This document shows, one piece after another, positions 17,613 to 26,658 of a DNA stretch of 64,000 nucleotides; the first letter of the stretch is position 1, and each line of letters opens with the position of its first letter. This DNA comes from Mangrovibacterium lignilyticum (lineage in GTDB: Bacteria; Bacteroidota; Bacteroidia; Bacteroidales; Prolixibacteraceae), in NCBI RefSeq assembly GCF_010882175.1, contig NZ_WKLH01000004.1:135425-199424 (forward strand). The letters are read 5' to 3'. A program made the translations under genes and the position numbers. A model generated the notes under the pieces. That model had not been told where the DNA came from and made no database searches. It worked only from the letters and a program-made list of their open reading frames with translations.

Positions 17613-19709
17613 TTAGCGTGGGATGTGGCTTATCCATTGGTGCTCTACGCCCCATGTTTTATTCGGGTTAGGTCCGGTTTCAATAACTAACTTGCCTCCT
17701 ACTGATAGTTCTGCCTGTGTCAGCCAGTTGCGCATGAGCGGCTTTCCGTTCAGGCTGGCTTTTTGAATGTAGCAATTGTCTTTCTCGTAATTTTTCACTT
17801 CGATGGTGAAACGCTTGCCATTGCCGAAATCAATATTGATCGTTTTGAAGATAGGTGCGGTCAAATAGTAGATCGGGTCGCCGATGTTTGCTGGCGACAA
17901 TCCCATGCTACGCATCACAAACCAGGATGACATGGTGCCGGCATCGTCGTCCATTGTTCGCAAGTATGCCCGTGGTTTATTTTTATAAATTCGCCCGATG
18001 TAGGGATTGATGCCTTTGCTGTTGTCATTGAAGTAGCATTGTACAACAGTGTCGAGTAGCAGTTCGCGGAACAGTTTCTGCGATTTCCAGGGTTCTTTCG
18101 TCGCATTGTACATGCCCGGAACCTGCAAGTCGGGCTGGTTGGCGTGGTTGTAATTGTTCTTATCGAAGAAGCGGTCGAGTTGGCTGATAAATTCAATTTC
18201 ACCTCCGGCCAGTTCTTTTAGCCCGGCCAGGTCGAAAGGCACAAACCACCTGTATTGCCAAATAGTTCCCTGGTAAAGGCCGCGAGCCTGCATCCGGTCT
18301 ACATCATCTTTGCTCAGGTCGGAAAAGTCTTTTTGCCAGTATCTTTTGTAGTCGAGTGCTTTGTCCCGGTATTTCTGGCTTAAAACTGTGTCGCCGGTAA
18401 CTTTCAGAATCGCGGATAAAGCCCAGCAGTCGTAGGACGACTCCAACGCTTTGTCGGGGGATCCATAATCCAGGGTTTCAGCTTCTGCGATCAACTGATT
18501 TTTAATTTCATTGAAGGGCACATCATATCCCTTATTCCAGGCATCGAGCAGAACAACCATGGCGTGCTCGGTACGAACCGTGGGAGAGGGCTCATGCATG
18601 GTTGCCCAGTTCTTTTTGCCATAAGGGTACAAGTTGGCGATCGACTTGGCAATGTCGTCAAACTGGTCGGGATAAAGTAGTGACAGCATGGGGAGCTGTT
18701 CGCGGTAGTTGTCCCAAATGGCCCAGCCGTTGTAAATAGGCGTTGGGCTTTGCTGAATGCTGCCATTAATCGCACGGTAAACGCCGTCGTCTTCCGACAC
18801 CCGGTAGGGGGCCTGCAAGCCGCGGTATAAGAGTGAGTAAAACAAATCAACCCGGTCTTTCTCGCCTTCCACCTGAACATGGGATAGCAGCTTTTCCCAT
18901 TGCTCGTTTGCGTCAGTTCTAACTTTATTGAAATCAGCGTCGGTGATTTGGGCTTGTGCATATTCGCAGCTAACTGATGAAAAACCGATACGTGCATCCA
19001 GCTCCTCTGTGCCGTTGCCTTTTACCCGGAATTGGTGTTCCGAAATTGAATCTATACCTGCAGATCCGGGAATCTGCAGATAATAATAGATCCGATAAAC
19101 GCCGGCACTGCACGTTGTTTGTGTGTCGATCCATCCGCTGATGGCGTCTTTTGTAAGCTGGTGTTCCTCGGCTACAAAACGGCGGGGCTGTGTAAACGAA
19201 AGGTCGACAAACAGGCCATTTTTAGATTCGGGAAAATGATAGTGATGTTGGCCGTAATTGTGTGCAACGGTCATTTCAGCCTGAATCCCGTTTTCAAAAT
19301 CCACGGCATAATAACCGGGAGTGGCCTGCTGGTTCTTACGGATTAGTGAAGTATTCCCGTCGTCATTTAAAATTGGCTTGATCAGAATATTACCTCCGGC
19401 ACCGGTACATCCAACCCCTTCGAGGTGCGTGTGCACAAATCCCTCGTATTTTTTCGCATAGTACTCGTAGCCGGTATGCGTGTGCGGCGTGGTAATTGGC
19501 CCAATACTGAGCATGCTAAACGGGTACGAGGCGGAAGGCGACATCTGCCCATGGTCGCCCGAAGTTCCAAGGAATACATTGACGTGGTCGGTTAAAGACG
19601 CGGCCTTCGATTGACCAGAACTATTTTGCTCGCACGAAGTTGAAAGACTTACGGAAAGGATCAGATAGAGTATTTTACCTTCCCTGAATCTAGAAAAAAA
19701 CTTGAACAT
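17613..19709 (-). CDS. GH92 family lipoprotein glycosidase, atypical catalytic-acid motif
   Basis: About 698 residues from the ATG at 19709, which places the lipobox LSTSC at residues 22-26; an ATG at 19733 is possible. GH92 landmarks are SASYPFSMLSIGP, FVHTHLEGVGCTGAGG, IWDNYREQLPMLSLLYP, and the DDDAGTMSSWFVMRSMGLSP motif holding the catalytic base region. GH92 enzymes are calcium-dependent exo-alpha-mannosidases. Here the usual E-G-N-x-W-Q-Y general-acid motif reads YQGTIWQYRW (Gln codon at 18270-18272), and the usual N-E-P reads NQPDLQ (Gln codon at 18135-18137). The Glu-to-Gln change is known from GH92 members acting on mannose phosphodiesters. It ends the SusCD locus but lies beyond a terminator, so it may be partly uncoupled. 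Confidence 0.9.
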   Translation of the reverse strand: MFKFFSRFREGKILYLILSVSLSTSCEQNSSGQSKAASLTDHVNVFLGTSGDHGQMSPSASYPFSMLSIGPITTPHTHTGYEYYAKKYEGFVHTHLEGVGCTGAGGNILIKPILNDDGNTSLIRKNQQATPGYYAVDFENGIQAEMTVAHNYGQHHYHFPESKNGLFVDLSFTQPRRFVAEEHQLTKDAISGWIDTQTTCSAGVYRIYYYLQIPGSAGIDSISEHQFRVKGNGTEELDARIGFSSVSCEYAQAQITDADFNKVRTDANEQWEKLLSHVQVEGEKDRVDLFYSLLYRGLQAPYRVSEDDGVYRAINGSIQQSPTPIYNGWAIWDNYREQLPMLSLLYPDQFDDIAKSIANLYPYGKKNWATMHEPSPTVRTEHAMVVLLDAWNKGYDVPFNEIKNQLIAEAETLDYGSPDKALESSYDCWALSAILKVTGDTVLSQKYRDKALDYKRYWQKDFSDLSKDDVDRMQARGLYQGTIWQYRWFVPFDLAGLKELAGGEIEFISQLDRFFDKNNYNHANQPDLQVPGMYNATKEPWKSQKLFRELLLDTVVQCYFNDNSKGINPYIGRIYKNKPRAYLRTMDDDAGTMSSWFVMRSMGLSPANIGDPIYYLTAPIFKTINIDFGNGKRFTIEVKNYEKDNCYIQKASLNGKPLMRNWLTQAELSVGGKLVIETGPNPNKTWGVEHQWISHIPR

Positions 19710-19764
19710 GGCTTTATTTTTTCTGTCAGCCATTTGGGGCTGAGTTAAACATTTAGTGCATAAT

Positions 19765-19808
19765 CTGAAAAAGAATCATCCTTTGTCTATCATGGACAAA
19801 GGATGGTT
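19765..19808 (-). terminator. Terminator after the YdcF-like gene
   Basis: CATCCTTTGTC (19777-19787) pairs perfectly with GACAAAGGATG (19795-19805), extended by further A-T pairs. On the minus strand CTTTTTC follows. It separates the YdcF-like gene from GH92. Confidence 0.82.
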
Positions 19809-19925
19809 CTTATAGATCTAATACAATTAACCGAATTGATGTTCGCACAATCATTGGGCATTTTTTCATATTTCAATAAAATCCAATGTGGCTTTTGGTT
19901 TCTCTGTTAAGAGTTGATGGGTTTT

Positions 19926-21206
19926 TTATGGATCCAGCGGATCTTTGTTGTCGATAAAAAGCGATTCTCTTGTTGGTACAAACTCAACATCATTCCTACT
20001 CAGCCGGTCTTTGGAGATGTAGGGCATGTAACCCAGTTCCTCGGCACAGCGTTTCTGAAAATACTCGTGGGTAATGTAAAAACTCTGATCGACTGTTGTC
20101 GTACAAAGCGCTTTTTTAGTCATCGGAATCCCGTACTTTTCAATCAAACGGGCGGCATTCCTGAAGTTTGTTGTGGTGTGTCGCGCATGAGGTTCAATGA
20201 TCAATGCTGACTCCGGAATTTTGTAGCGGTACATCAGTACCTTTTTCATTTCTGTAGCTTCGCAAAAGGGGGTTTGAAACGGGTGAACATATCCGCCGGA
20301 CAGAATAATTAATGGGGCCAATCCTTTGAAATAGCGATCAGCAGCCAGTTTGCAGCGCATCATCCCCAGTGGGCTTAGATCCACTCCTTCTTCTTCGGGG
20401 CCGTGTCCGGGAACAAGAATGACTGAATAAGGATATTCATCCCAGTTTGTTGCTTTGATTTGAGCGACAGCTTTCGCGTTTTCGCCGTATTCCATGGGCT
20501 CAAACCGGGCAGCTTCATCCCGCTTGTTGATTTCGAGCAACCACAAAGCGAACGAAAGAGAAGGCTGGTAAAACACGTTCAGGGTATCCAGTTCGTCGGC
20601 CTGATTCAAAGCTGTTATATGAATGACTTTCCGGTAATAATCGCTGCTAACTTCATAGCTAACCGAGTCTATAAAGGAATAACGGGTTTTTTCGGCCAGC
20701 GCGTAGGTGTTGATCAGCTGATTGACGCCGGCGATTTCCCGTTTGAATGTTTCAACGATGAGCTGCCGGTCACTTATGGTGCTGTCGATTGCAAAGTATT
20801 TTTCAGCACGCATTTTTTTCAGGATTTCAGGCATGAAATCGAGTTCCGATAGCGAGGCGAGTTCTGCATTCGCTGTCGCCAACTCTTGTTCGTTTATTTT
20901 GAATGGAGCCACAATAAATTCGTTGGGTTTAGGTTCCATTCTTCCATTCAAGGCAACGCTGTCCTTGATCTCTTGTTTTTTCGCCAGGAGCAATTCTTTC
21001 AACGCTTCGTTTTGCTCCATCCAGTTTTTTAGTTCGGGTGTCTCCAATGCCATTTGTAAAAACGGAAATATTTTTTCTGACAGAATTTGTCTTTTGCCAG
21101 CGATTTCCATGGATTTTAAAACTTGCCGGGCCGACACCTTTTGGCAGGGCTGAAAAAAAACTATTCCGGCAACCAGTAAAAATAGAAGGGTGAGTTTTCT
21201 TTTCAT
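19926..21206 (-). CDS. Exported YdcF/DUF218-like protein
   Basis: A 426-residue protein with an N-terminal export signal (LTLLFLLVAGIVFFQPC). A helical region of about 200 residues follows, then a DUF218 core near residues 245-390. The core carries YSVILVPGHGPEEEG, LIILSGGYVHPF, EATEMKKVLMYRYKIPESALIIEPHARHTTTNFRNAARLI and LCTTTVDQSFYITHEYF. The ILSGG, EA-M and E-x-A-R-x-T-x-x-N blocks are those of the YdcF/ElyC superfamily, whose members bind nucleotides or act in envelope metabolism. The long N-terminal helical part is not typical. It lies downstream of susD in the same direction, separated by two hairpins. Its role in glycan use is unknown. Confidence 0.78.
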   Translation of the reverse strand: MKRKLTLLFLLVAGIVFFQPCQKVSARQVLKSMEIAGKRQILSEKIFPFLQMALETPELKNWMEQNEALKELLLAKKQEIKDSVALNGRMEPKPNEFIVAPFKINEQELATANAELASLSELDFMPEILKKMRAEKYFAIDSTISDRQLIVETFKREIAGVNQLINTYALAEKTRYSFIDSVSYEVSSDYYRKVIHITALNQADELDTLNVFYQPSLSFALWLLEINKRDEAARFEPMEYGENAKAVAQIKATNWDEYPYSVILVPGHGPEEEGVDLSPLGMMRCKLAADRYFKGLAPLIILSGGYVHPFQTPFCEATEMKKVLMYRYKIPESALIIEPHARHTTTNFRNAARLIEKYGIPMTKKALCTTTVDQSFYITHEYFQKRCAEELGYMPYISKDRLSRNDVEFVPTRESLFIDNKDPLDP

Positions 21207-21299
21207 TTTTCAATGGATTTATAAGTAAAGTGTGGGGTTCGAGTTGATTGAACGGTTTTTATGAAGTAGCGCGCAACAATTTGATTGCCGCTACAAACA

Positions 21300-21336
21300 A
21301 TCCGGATTCGCTTTCGAAGCGAAACAAGATCCGGAT
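21300..21336 (-). repeat. Long composite hairpin in the susD-ydcF gap
   Basis: ATCCGGAT (21300-21307) and ATCCGGAT (21329-21336) can pair, and TTCGCTT/AAGCGAA forms an inner stem. There is no T-run, so it may stabilise the 3' end of susD mRNA instead of ending it. Confidence 0.55.
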
Positions 21337-21375
21337 AACTTTATTTGCTTGTCACACGGGACTATTGAGAGAAGA

Positions 21376-21400
21376 AAGGTCCGGAATTAATCCGGACCTT
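21376..21400 (-). terminator. Hairpin/terminator just after susD
   Basis: AAGGTCCGGA (21376-21385) pairs perfectly with TCCGGACCTT (21391-21400). On the minus strand TTTCTTCTCTC follows, a weak T-run. It may reduce expression of the downstream YdcF-like and GH92 genes relative to susCD. Confidence 0.6.
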
Positions 21401-21408
21401 GAAAGTTG

Positions 21409-23052
21409 TTAGTAGTTTGGATTTTGCTGCATATCGCCTGTACACAAATCAATTTGAGTTTGTGGAATAGGCTGGTATTCGTTTTTCCCCGCAACAAAAG
21501 AGGCGTTTGTTAAGTGTGAACGAATAAGTCTTTCGCTTGAGAAATAAGCATTCATGACATCAGCCGCAATTCCCCAGCGAACCAGATCGAAAAAGCGGTG
21601 TCCTTCCTGGGCAAATTCCAACCGACGTTCCATTCTCAATGCAGCCAGTGCTTCATCCTGATCAGCAAACGAATCGTATGTATCAATGAAGTAGTTCGCA
21701 GCATCGCCGGTACCGTCAATATTCTGAACATACTCACTGTCTTTTGCGCGCTCGCGAACCATATTAATGTAAATCATTCCTTCATCCAGGTTGTCCAGTT
21801 CGATTTCGGCTTCCGCTTTCCAAAGTAAAACATCAGCATAACGGATGATGTAATAGTTCAATGCATTTACATATGGCCACGAAGATGTGTAATAGGCTGA
21901 ATTTGCCGATACCATTCTCTTTTTAGGGCTGTACGGGCCATAAACTGTCGCTTCACGAGGAGTCCAGTCATAAACTCCTAAATCGAGATATGGAATTCCT
22001 GGTCGTGCCAATGTGTGGTCGACACGAGGGTCTAAATTGTCGCCATCAGCCAGCTCAACATTGTCAAAGGTTGGCAATCCATCAGCAGTTGTGCGATAAG
22101 CATTAACCAGGTTTTGAGATGGACGCAGGAATCCGTAGTTCGCGTAAAAGCTTCCTCCGGGAGACATTAAGCGGTCGCTGATACTTCCACTGTAGTCGCT
22201 TGTGGTACCATCGTTGATCGAGTGTTGTACAGAAAATACAATTTCAGGACCATTGTCGTTTTCGGGAAGAAATACATCTCTGAAGTTAGGTTCCAGACTA
22301 TATTGAGTCGATTCAATAACTTCCTGAGCAGCATCGGCTGCTGCAGTCCATTTGCTTTCGAAAATATAGCATTTGGTCAAGTATGCTTTTGCTGCCATCT
22401 TAGTGGGGCGCCCAACTTCATCCTGGGATGATGGCAATGCATTAAAAGCATCAGTGAAATCGGCCTCAATTTTTGCCCACTGCTCTGCGCTGGTTAAGTC
22501 GGTATTTGAAATTGAATAGTAATCTTCTGTGCTTTCAACGGTTTCGTCAATCCAACAGATATTATTATAAATTTTCTTGGCCTCGAAATGGTAGTGTCCG
22601 CGTAAAAACTTCATTTCGCCAATGCGTTGTGCTTTTAGCGCTGAATCAAAATCTTCTGATTTTTCTAACAGGCGAATGGCTAAATTAGCCCGTCGGATCC
22701 CTTCGTACAAACACGACCATTTTCGGCCAACATCTGTAATCGTGGCATCATGAGCAAAAATTTCCATCAAGTGGATCTGGTTTTGGTCACCGGTACCGCC
22801 ACCACCTTTGTAAGCATCGTCTGAAACAACGTCGCCGAAACTCCAGTTCGAATCCGGAGAGTTATACGCATTTGAAGCGCCGTCGAACTGGCCGTTCAAC
22901 ACAGAATAAGCCGAGATGGCAATGCTCTCGATATTTTCGGCAGTGGTTACCTGCTCCTCGGTTAATTCACCGACAGGTGATTCTTCAAGGAAGCTTGAGG
23001 AACAGCTTGTCGCGAAGAGTAATATTGTGAATAGATATATTAGATTTTTCAT
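21409..23052 (-). CDS. SusD/RagB family glycan-binding lipoprotein
   Basis: A 547-residue lipoprotein. The signal ends in the lipobox ATSCSSSFLEESPVG near residue 17, the usual SusD N-terminus. The TPR-like helical core contains WSCLYEGIRRANLAIRLLEK, EMKFLRGHYHFEAKKIYNNI and AKAYLTKCYIF. The C-terminal RagB/SusD part has NYYIIRYADVLLWKAEAEIE and RRLEFAQEGHRFFDLVRWG. SusD proteins cap the SusC channel at the outer surface and bind the imported glycan or peptide. It follows susC by 26 bases and is surely co-transcribed. The ligand cannot be read directly; a mannose-containing glycan is inferred from the GH92 gene nearby. Confidence 0.95.
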   Translation of the reverse strand: MKNLIYLFTILLFATSCSSSFLEESPVGELTEEQVTTAENIESIAISAYSVLNGQFDGASNAYNSPDSNWSFGDVVSDDAYKGGGGTGDQNQIHLMEIFAHDATITDVGRKWSCLYEGIRRANLAIRLLEKSEDFDSALKAQRIGEMKFLRGHYHFEAKKIYNNICWIDETVESTEDYYSISNTDLTSAEQWAKIEADFTDAFNALPSSQDEVGRPTKMAAKAYLTKCYIFESKWTAAADAAQEVIESTQYSLEPNFRDVFLPENDNGPEIVFSVQHSINDGTTSDYSGSISDRLMSPGGSFYANYGFLRPSQNLVNAYRTTADGLPTFDNVELADGDNLDPRVDHTLARPGIPYLDLGVYDWTPREATVYGPYSPKKRMVSANSAYYTSSWPYVNALNYYIIRYADVLLWKAEAEIELDNLDEGMIYINMVRERAKDSEYVQNIDGTGDAANYFIDTYDSFADQDEALAALRMERRLEFAQEGHRFFDLVRWGIAADVMNAYFSSERLIRSHLTNASFVAGKNEYQPIPQTQIDLCTGDMQQNPNY

Positions 23053-23078
23053 TTCTTTTACTTTATGTGTTCTTTTGA

Positions 23079-26000
23079 TTAAAAGCCAAAATTAACGCCG
23101 ACCATAAATGTCCGTGCAGTTGGGTAAAGTCCGCGGTCAACACCAATATCTAAATTCCGGGTACTGGAGCTATAGCTTTGCAGGCCAACTTCCGGATCCA
23201 TTCCGTCGTAGCCGGTAATGGTAAACAGGTTTTGAGCCTGGATGTAAATTCGCAGTTTTTCGCCGTTTATTTTCTGTGCTAATTTGGTGAAGTTGTATCC
23301 CAACGTCAGGTTTTTCATCCGCAAGTAAGAACCATCGGAAACAAAGTATGAAGATGGGCGAACGTTGTTGTTCGGGTCGTCCAACGATAAACGAGGAATT
23401 GACGTATCGGTGTTGTCTTCGCTCCAGGCATTGGTTGTACTCTCAAATTTATTGTAAGCCGATTGATTGAAGAAATCACCTTTGTAACGGGTCAGGTCAT
23501 AAATATCATTCCCAATACTGGCATTAAAGAAAGCCTGGAGATCGAAGTTTTTATAATTGAATCCCAGGTTTAAGCCAAAGGTTAAATCGGGATGAGGGTT
23601 TCCGACGAATGTACGGTCTTCACCATCCAGTTCTCCGTCGCCCGAAACATCTTTGAATTTCAGGTCACCTGGTTGTGCGTCAGGTTGAACTCCGTGGGCG
23701 TCAATTTCGTCCTGGTTTTGGAAAATGCCCAGACATTCATATACATAGAAAGAGGCGATTGGCTCTCCGACTACAGAACGGGCAACTTCCTGGTCGAAAT
23801 TGATACTGTGCAATGTTGAGCTTGGCAACGTGATGTAGCTTACATCTTCAGGTAATGAGGTTAACTTATTTGTTACATGCGACAGGTTTAGGTTAGCATT
23901 CCACGAAAAATCACCTTTCTGCTTACTGTGATAGTCAATGACCAACTCAAAACCTTTGTTCTTCATGCTGCCAACATTGTCCCAGACAGTCTGGTTTGTA
24001 CCGCCGATAATTAAAGGGAAGGTGCGCTCGATCAACATGTCCTCGGTTTTTTTGATGAAGTAATCAGCTGTTATGTTGAACTGATTGTCGAGGATGCCAA
24101 AATCAAGACCTATGTTTGTTTGTGTGGTTGTTTCCCATTTCAGATCATAATTTCCGTTACGTGTTTGGGTGTAACCGGTGTAAACAGACCCTTGAGAACC
24201 ATCAATTGCATAGTTGGAATTGTATGAGTTGGAAGCGTAACTTTCAATTGTCGCATATTCCGGAACATCCTGGTTCCCGTTTTGTCCCCATCCGAAGCGC
24301 AATTTGAAATTGCTGATCAGATCACTGTTAAAGAATTCTTCTTCACTAAGACGCCATCCTAAAGACAAGGCAGGGAAGTTTCCCCATTTGTTATTTCCAA
24401 GTTTTGAGGAGCCATCGCGGCGGAACGTAAAATTAAAGAGGTAACGATCGTCATATGTATAGTCTACCTTGGCAAAATAAGAAGCCAGTGATGATTTTGA
24501 ACCTGATCCTGAGTTTTCCATGGTTCCGGAATCTCCGGCATCCAGATAGCGAAAGTTATCATCGTCGTAAGCAAACCCTTCACGATAGGCAGAGAAAGCC
24601 TCGTAGTTGGTTTCAATGGCTTCCATTCCGGCAAAGGCAGAAATATGGTGTTCATCAAAATCCTGCGCATAGCTAGCCGTGTTGGTCCAAACCCAGGTAA
24701 ACTTCTTGCTGTTTGTTGTAGTCAGTGTACTTGTTGAATTTGGACTCAAAGCGCCGGTTTCGATATAAGCCGGGTTGTAGTTCCGCAGGTAGTAGTCATT
24801 ATAGTCGATTCCGAAATTCGTTTTTACTTTCAAGCCTTTAACGATATCAAGTTCGGCGTATGCATTTCCAAAAAGCTTTAATCGCTTGCGTTTATCATCT
24901 CGGCTGTAATACAACGATGCCAGCGGGTTTCCGGTATCATTCAGGAAAGCACCTGCATAGTTTCCGTCCAGGTCCTTAATTGGGGCGATGGATGGAAATT
25001 GATACGCAGATAAAACGACGCTACCCAAAGCGCTGTTGACTCCTGCTTGAGTTGACCACGAATGAGAAAGTGAGAAGTTTTCGCCGATCGTCAGGCGGTC
25101 GAAGAAGCGGTAGTCCGAGTTAAACCGTGCCGAAACCCTCTTGAATCCGGTATATTTTACAATACCATCCTGGTCGAAATAACCGAGAGAGAAAGAATGT
25201 CTTGAATTTTCGCTTCCCTTCGAAATTCCCAGGTTGTACGAATGTACCAAGGCATTTTGGGTGATCGCATCAATCCAGTTAACATCATCCGTTGGTACCC
25301 GCTGAGCTTCATCAAGAAAATCTGGAATTACAGCAGTTGAGCCGGTTCCGTAAACATCGTTTGATGGTGTTTTGCCATCGTTGAAGTGAGCCTGCCACAA
25401 TAGATCGCCATACTGCTGGGCATTCAGCGGTTTCAATAATTTGGTTGCACTTTGAACACCGGCATAAGCATCGAAAGTGATCTTTGATTCTCCTTTTTTC
25501 CCTTTTTTCGTGGTAATAATCACAACCCCGTTGGCAGCACGAGAACCATAGATAGAGGCAGAAGAAGCATCCTTCAGAATTTGCAGCGATTCAATATCGC
25601 TTGGGTTGACCAGGTTGATTCCCGATTCAACCGGAATACCGTCGACAATGTACAGCGGATCGTTGTTACGGATTGTGCTGAAGCCCCGTACCCGAACGGC
25701 GACACCACCACCGGGATTATTGTCGGCAACAACATTAACCCCGGCCATATGCCCCTGAATCATTTGGTCAACCCCGGCTACCGGTGTATTCGAAATCTCG
25801 TCGACTTCAACAACAGACACAGCGCCCGTCAGGTCTTTTTTCTGCATGGTGTTATAACCAATCGCCACAATTTCGTTGAGCTGAGTGGTCTCTTCTGTCA
25901 TCACAACATTGATGGTTGACTGGCCGTTGATTACCACTTTCTGGCTGTCCATCCCGATAAACGAGAAAGTCAGTGTTGTTGCATTTGCCGGCAGGTCAAA

Positions 26001-26513
26001 CTCATAGTTTCCTGAAATGTCTGTTACTGCACCCGTGGTTGTTCCTTTCACGATGACAGAAACACCGGGCAACGGATTACCATCCGTATCAGTTACCTTT
26101 CCCGAAACCGGAGTTGTTTGCTGTGCCGTTTCCGAAACGGCGGTGCTTTCCGGAACCTGCGCTTCTTTCACGTAGATCGTATTGTTTATTTGGCGAAAGT
26201 TGAGGCTGTAGGTGTTTGCAACCTGCCCAAGGATTTCAAAAACCGGTTGGTCGTCAAAAGACAAAGAGCATTTGGCATCGGTCGCAAGAATTTCGGCATC
26301 GTAGATGAAGACGAAGTTCGTCTTTTCTTCGATTTCAGAGAAAATTTCATTCAGACTGGCCAGTTCCAGGCCAACAGAAATTTTGACTTGTTCAATGCTT
26401 TGGCTTTTAATTGCGTTGGCACTGACCAGCTGCAGCGTGACTAGCTGCAACAGAAAGATGTAAAACATCTGTTTGGAAGCAAACATGAGTTTTTTTCGTA
26501 AGTTAATTTTCAT
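23079..26513 (-). CDS. SusC/RagA family TonB-dependent transporter with STN signalling domain
   Basis: About 1144 residues from the ATG at 26513 (a TTG at 26525 adds four). After the signal peptide comes an STN domain (VKISVGLELASLNEIFSEIEEK, FDDQPVFEILGQVANTY). A carboxypeptidase-D-like domain follows (GKVTDTDGNPLPGVSVIVKGTTTGAVTD), then a plug with MQKKDLTGAVSVVEVDEI and RIVDGIPVE-like DPLYIVDGIPVESGIN. The barrel ends in RTFMVGVNFGF. The STN domain is the part that contacts a FecR anti-sigma factor, and both FecR and an ECF sigma gene lie directly upstream. This makes it a trans-envelope signalling transporter that senses its own substrate. Confidence 0.96.
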   Translation of the reverse strand: MKINLRKKLMFASKQMFYIFLLQLVTLQLVSANAIKSQSIEQVKISVGLELASLNEIFSEIEEKTNFVFIYDAEILATDAKCSLSFDDQPVFEILGQVANTYSLNFRQINNTIYVKEAQVPESTAVSETAQQTTPVSGKVTDTDGNPLPGVSVIVKGTTTGAVTDISGNYEFDLPANATTLTFSFIGMDSQKVVINGQSTINVVMTEETTQLNEIVAIGYNTMQKKDLTGAVSVVEVDEISNTPVAGVDQMIQGHMAGVNVVADNNPGGGVAVRVRGFSTIRNNDPLYIVDGIPVESGINLVNPSDIESLQILKDASSASIYGSRAANGVVIITTKKGKKGESKITFDAYAGVQSATKLLKPLNAQQYGDLLWQAHFNDGKTPSNDVYGTGSTAVIPDFLDEAQRVPTDDVNWIDAITQNALVHSYNLGISKGSENSRHSFSLGYFDQDGIVKYTGFKRVSARFNSDYRFFDRLTIGENFSLSHSWSTQAGVNSALGSVVLSAYQFPSIAPIKDLDGNYAGAFLNDTGNPLASLYYSRDDKRKRLKLFGNAYAELDIVKGLKVKTNFGIDYNDYYLRNYNPAYIETGALSPNSTSTLTTTNSKKFTWVWTNTASYAQDFDEHHISAFAGMEAIETNYEAFSAYREGFAYDDDNFRYLDAGDSGTMENSGSGSKSSLASYFAKVDYTYDDRYLFNFTFRRDGSSKLGNNKWGNFPALSLGWRLSEEEFFNSDLISNFKLRFGWGQNGNQDVPEYATIESYASNSYNSNYAIDGSQGSVYTGYTQTRNGNYDLKWETTTQTNIGLDFGILDNQFNITADYFIKKTEDMLIERTFPLIIGGTNQTVWDNVGSMKNKGFELVIDYHSKQKGDFSWNANLNLSHVTNKLTSLPEDVSYITLPSSTLHSINFDQEVARSVVGEPIASFYVYECLGIFQNQDEIDAHGVQPDAQPGDLKFKDVSGDGELDGEDRTFVGNPHPDLTFGLNLGFNYKNFDLQAFFNASIGNDIYDLTRYKGDFFNQSAYNKFESTTNAWSEDNTDTSIPRLSLDDPNNNVRPSSYFVSDGSYLRMKNLTLGYNFTKLAQKINGEKLRIYIQAQNLFTITGYDGMDPEVGLQSYSSSTRNLDIGVDRGLYPTARTFMVGVNFGF

Positions 26514-26658
26514 AATTTTGTACAAGTTTGTTTAAAACAATTTTTTGTTTTGCCCGCAAAAGTTTGGTCGCTGCTGCGGGCTTTTTAATTTTGCCTGTTA
26601 TGAGTTGGTCGCTGCTTCAGGCTTTGACATTGAGCTATTTCATTCTTTTAGTCTTTTC

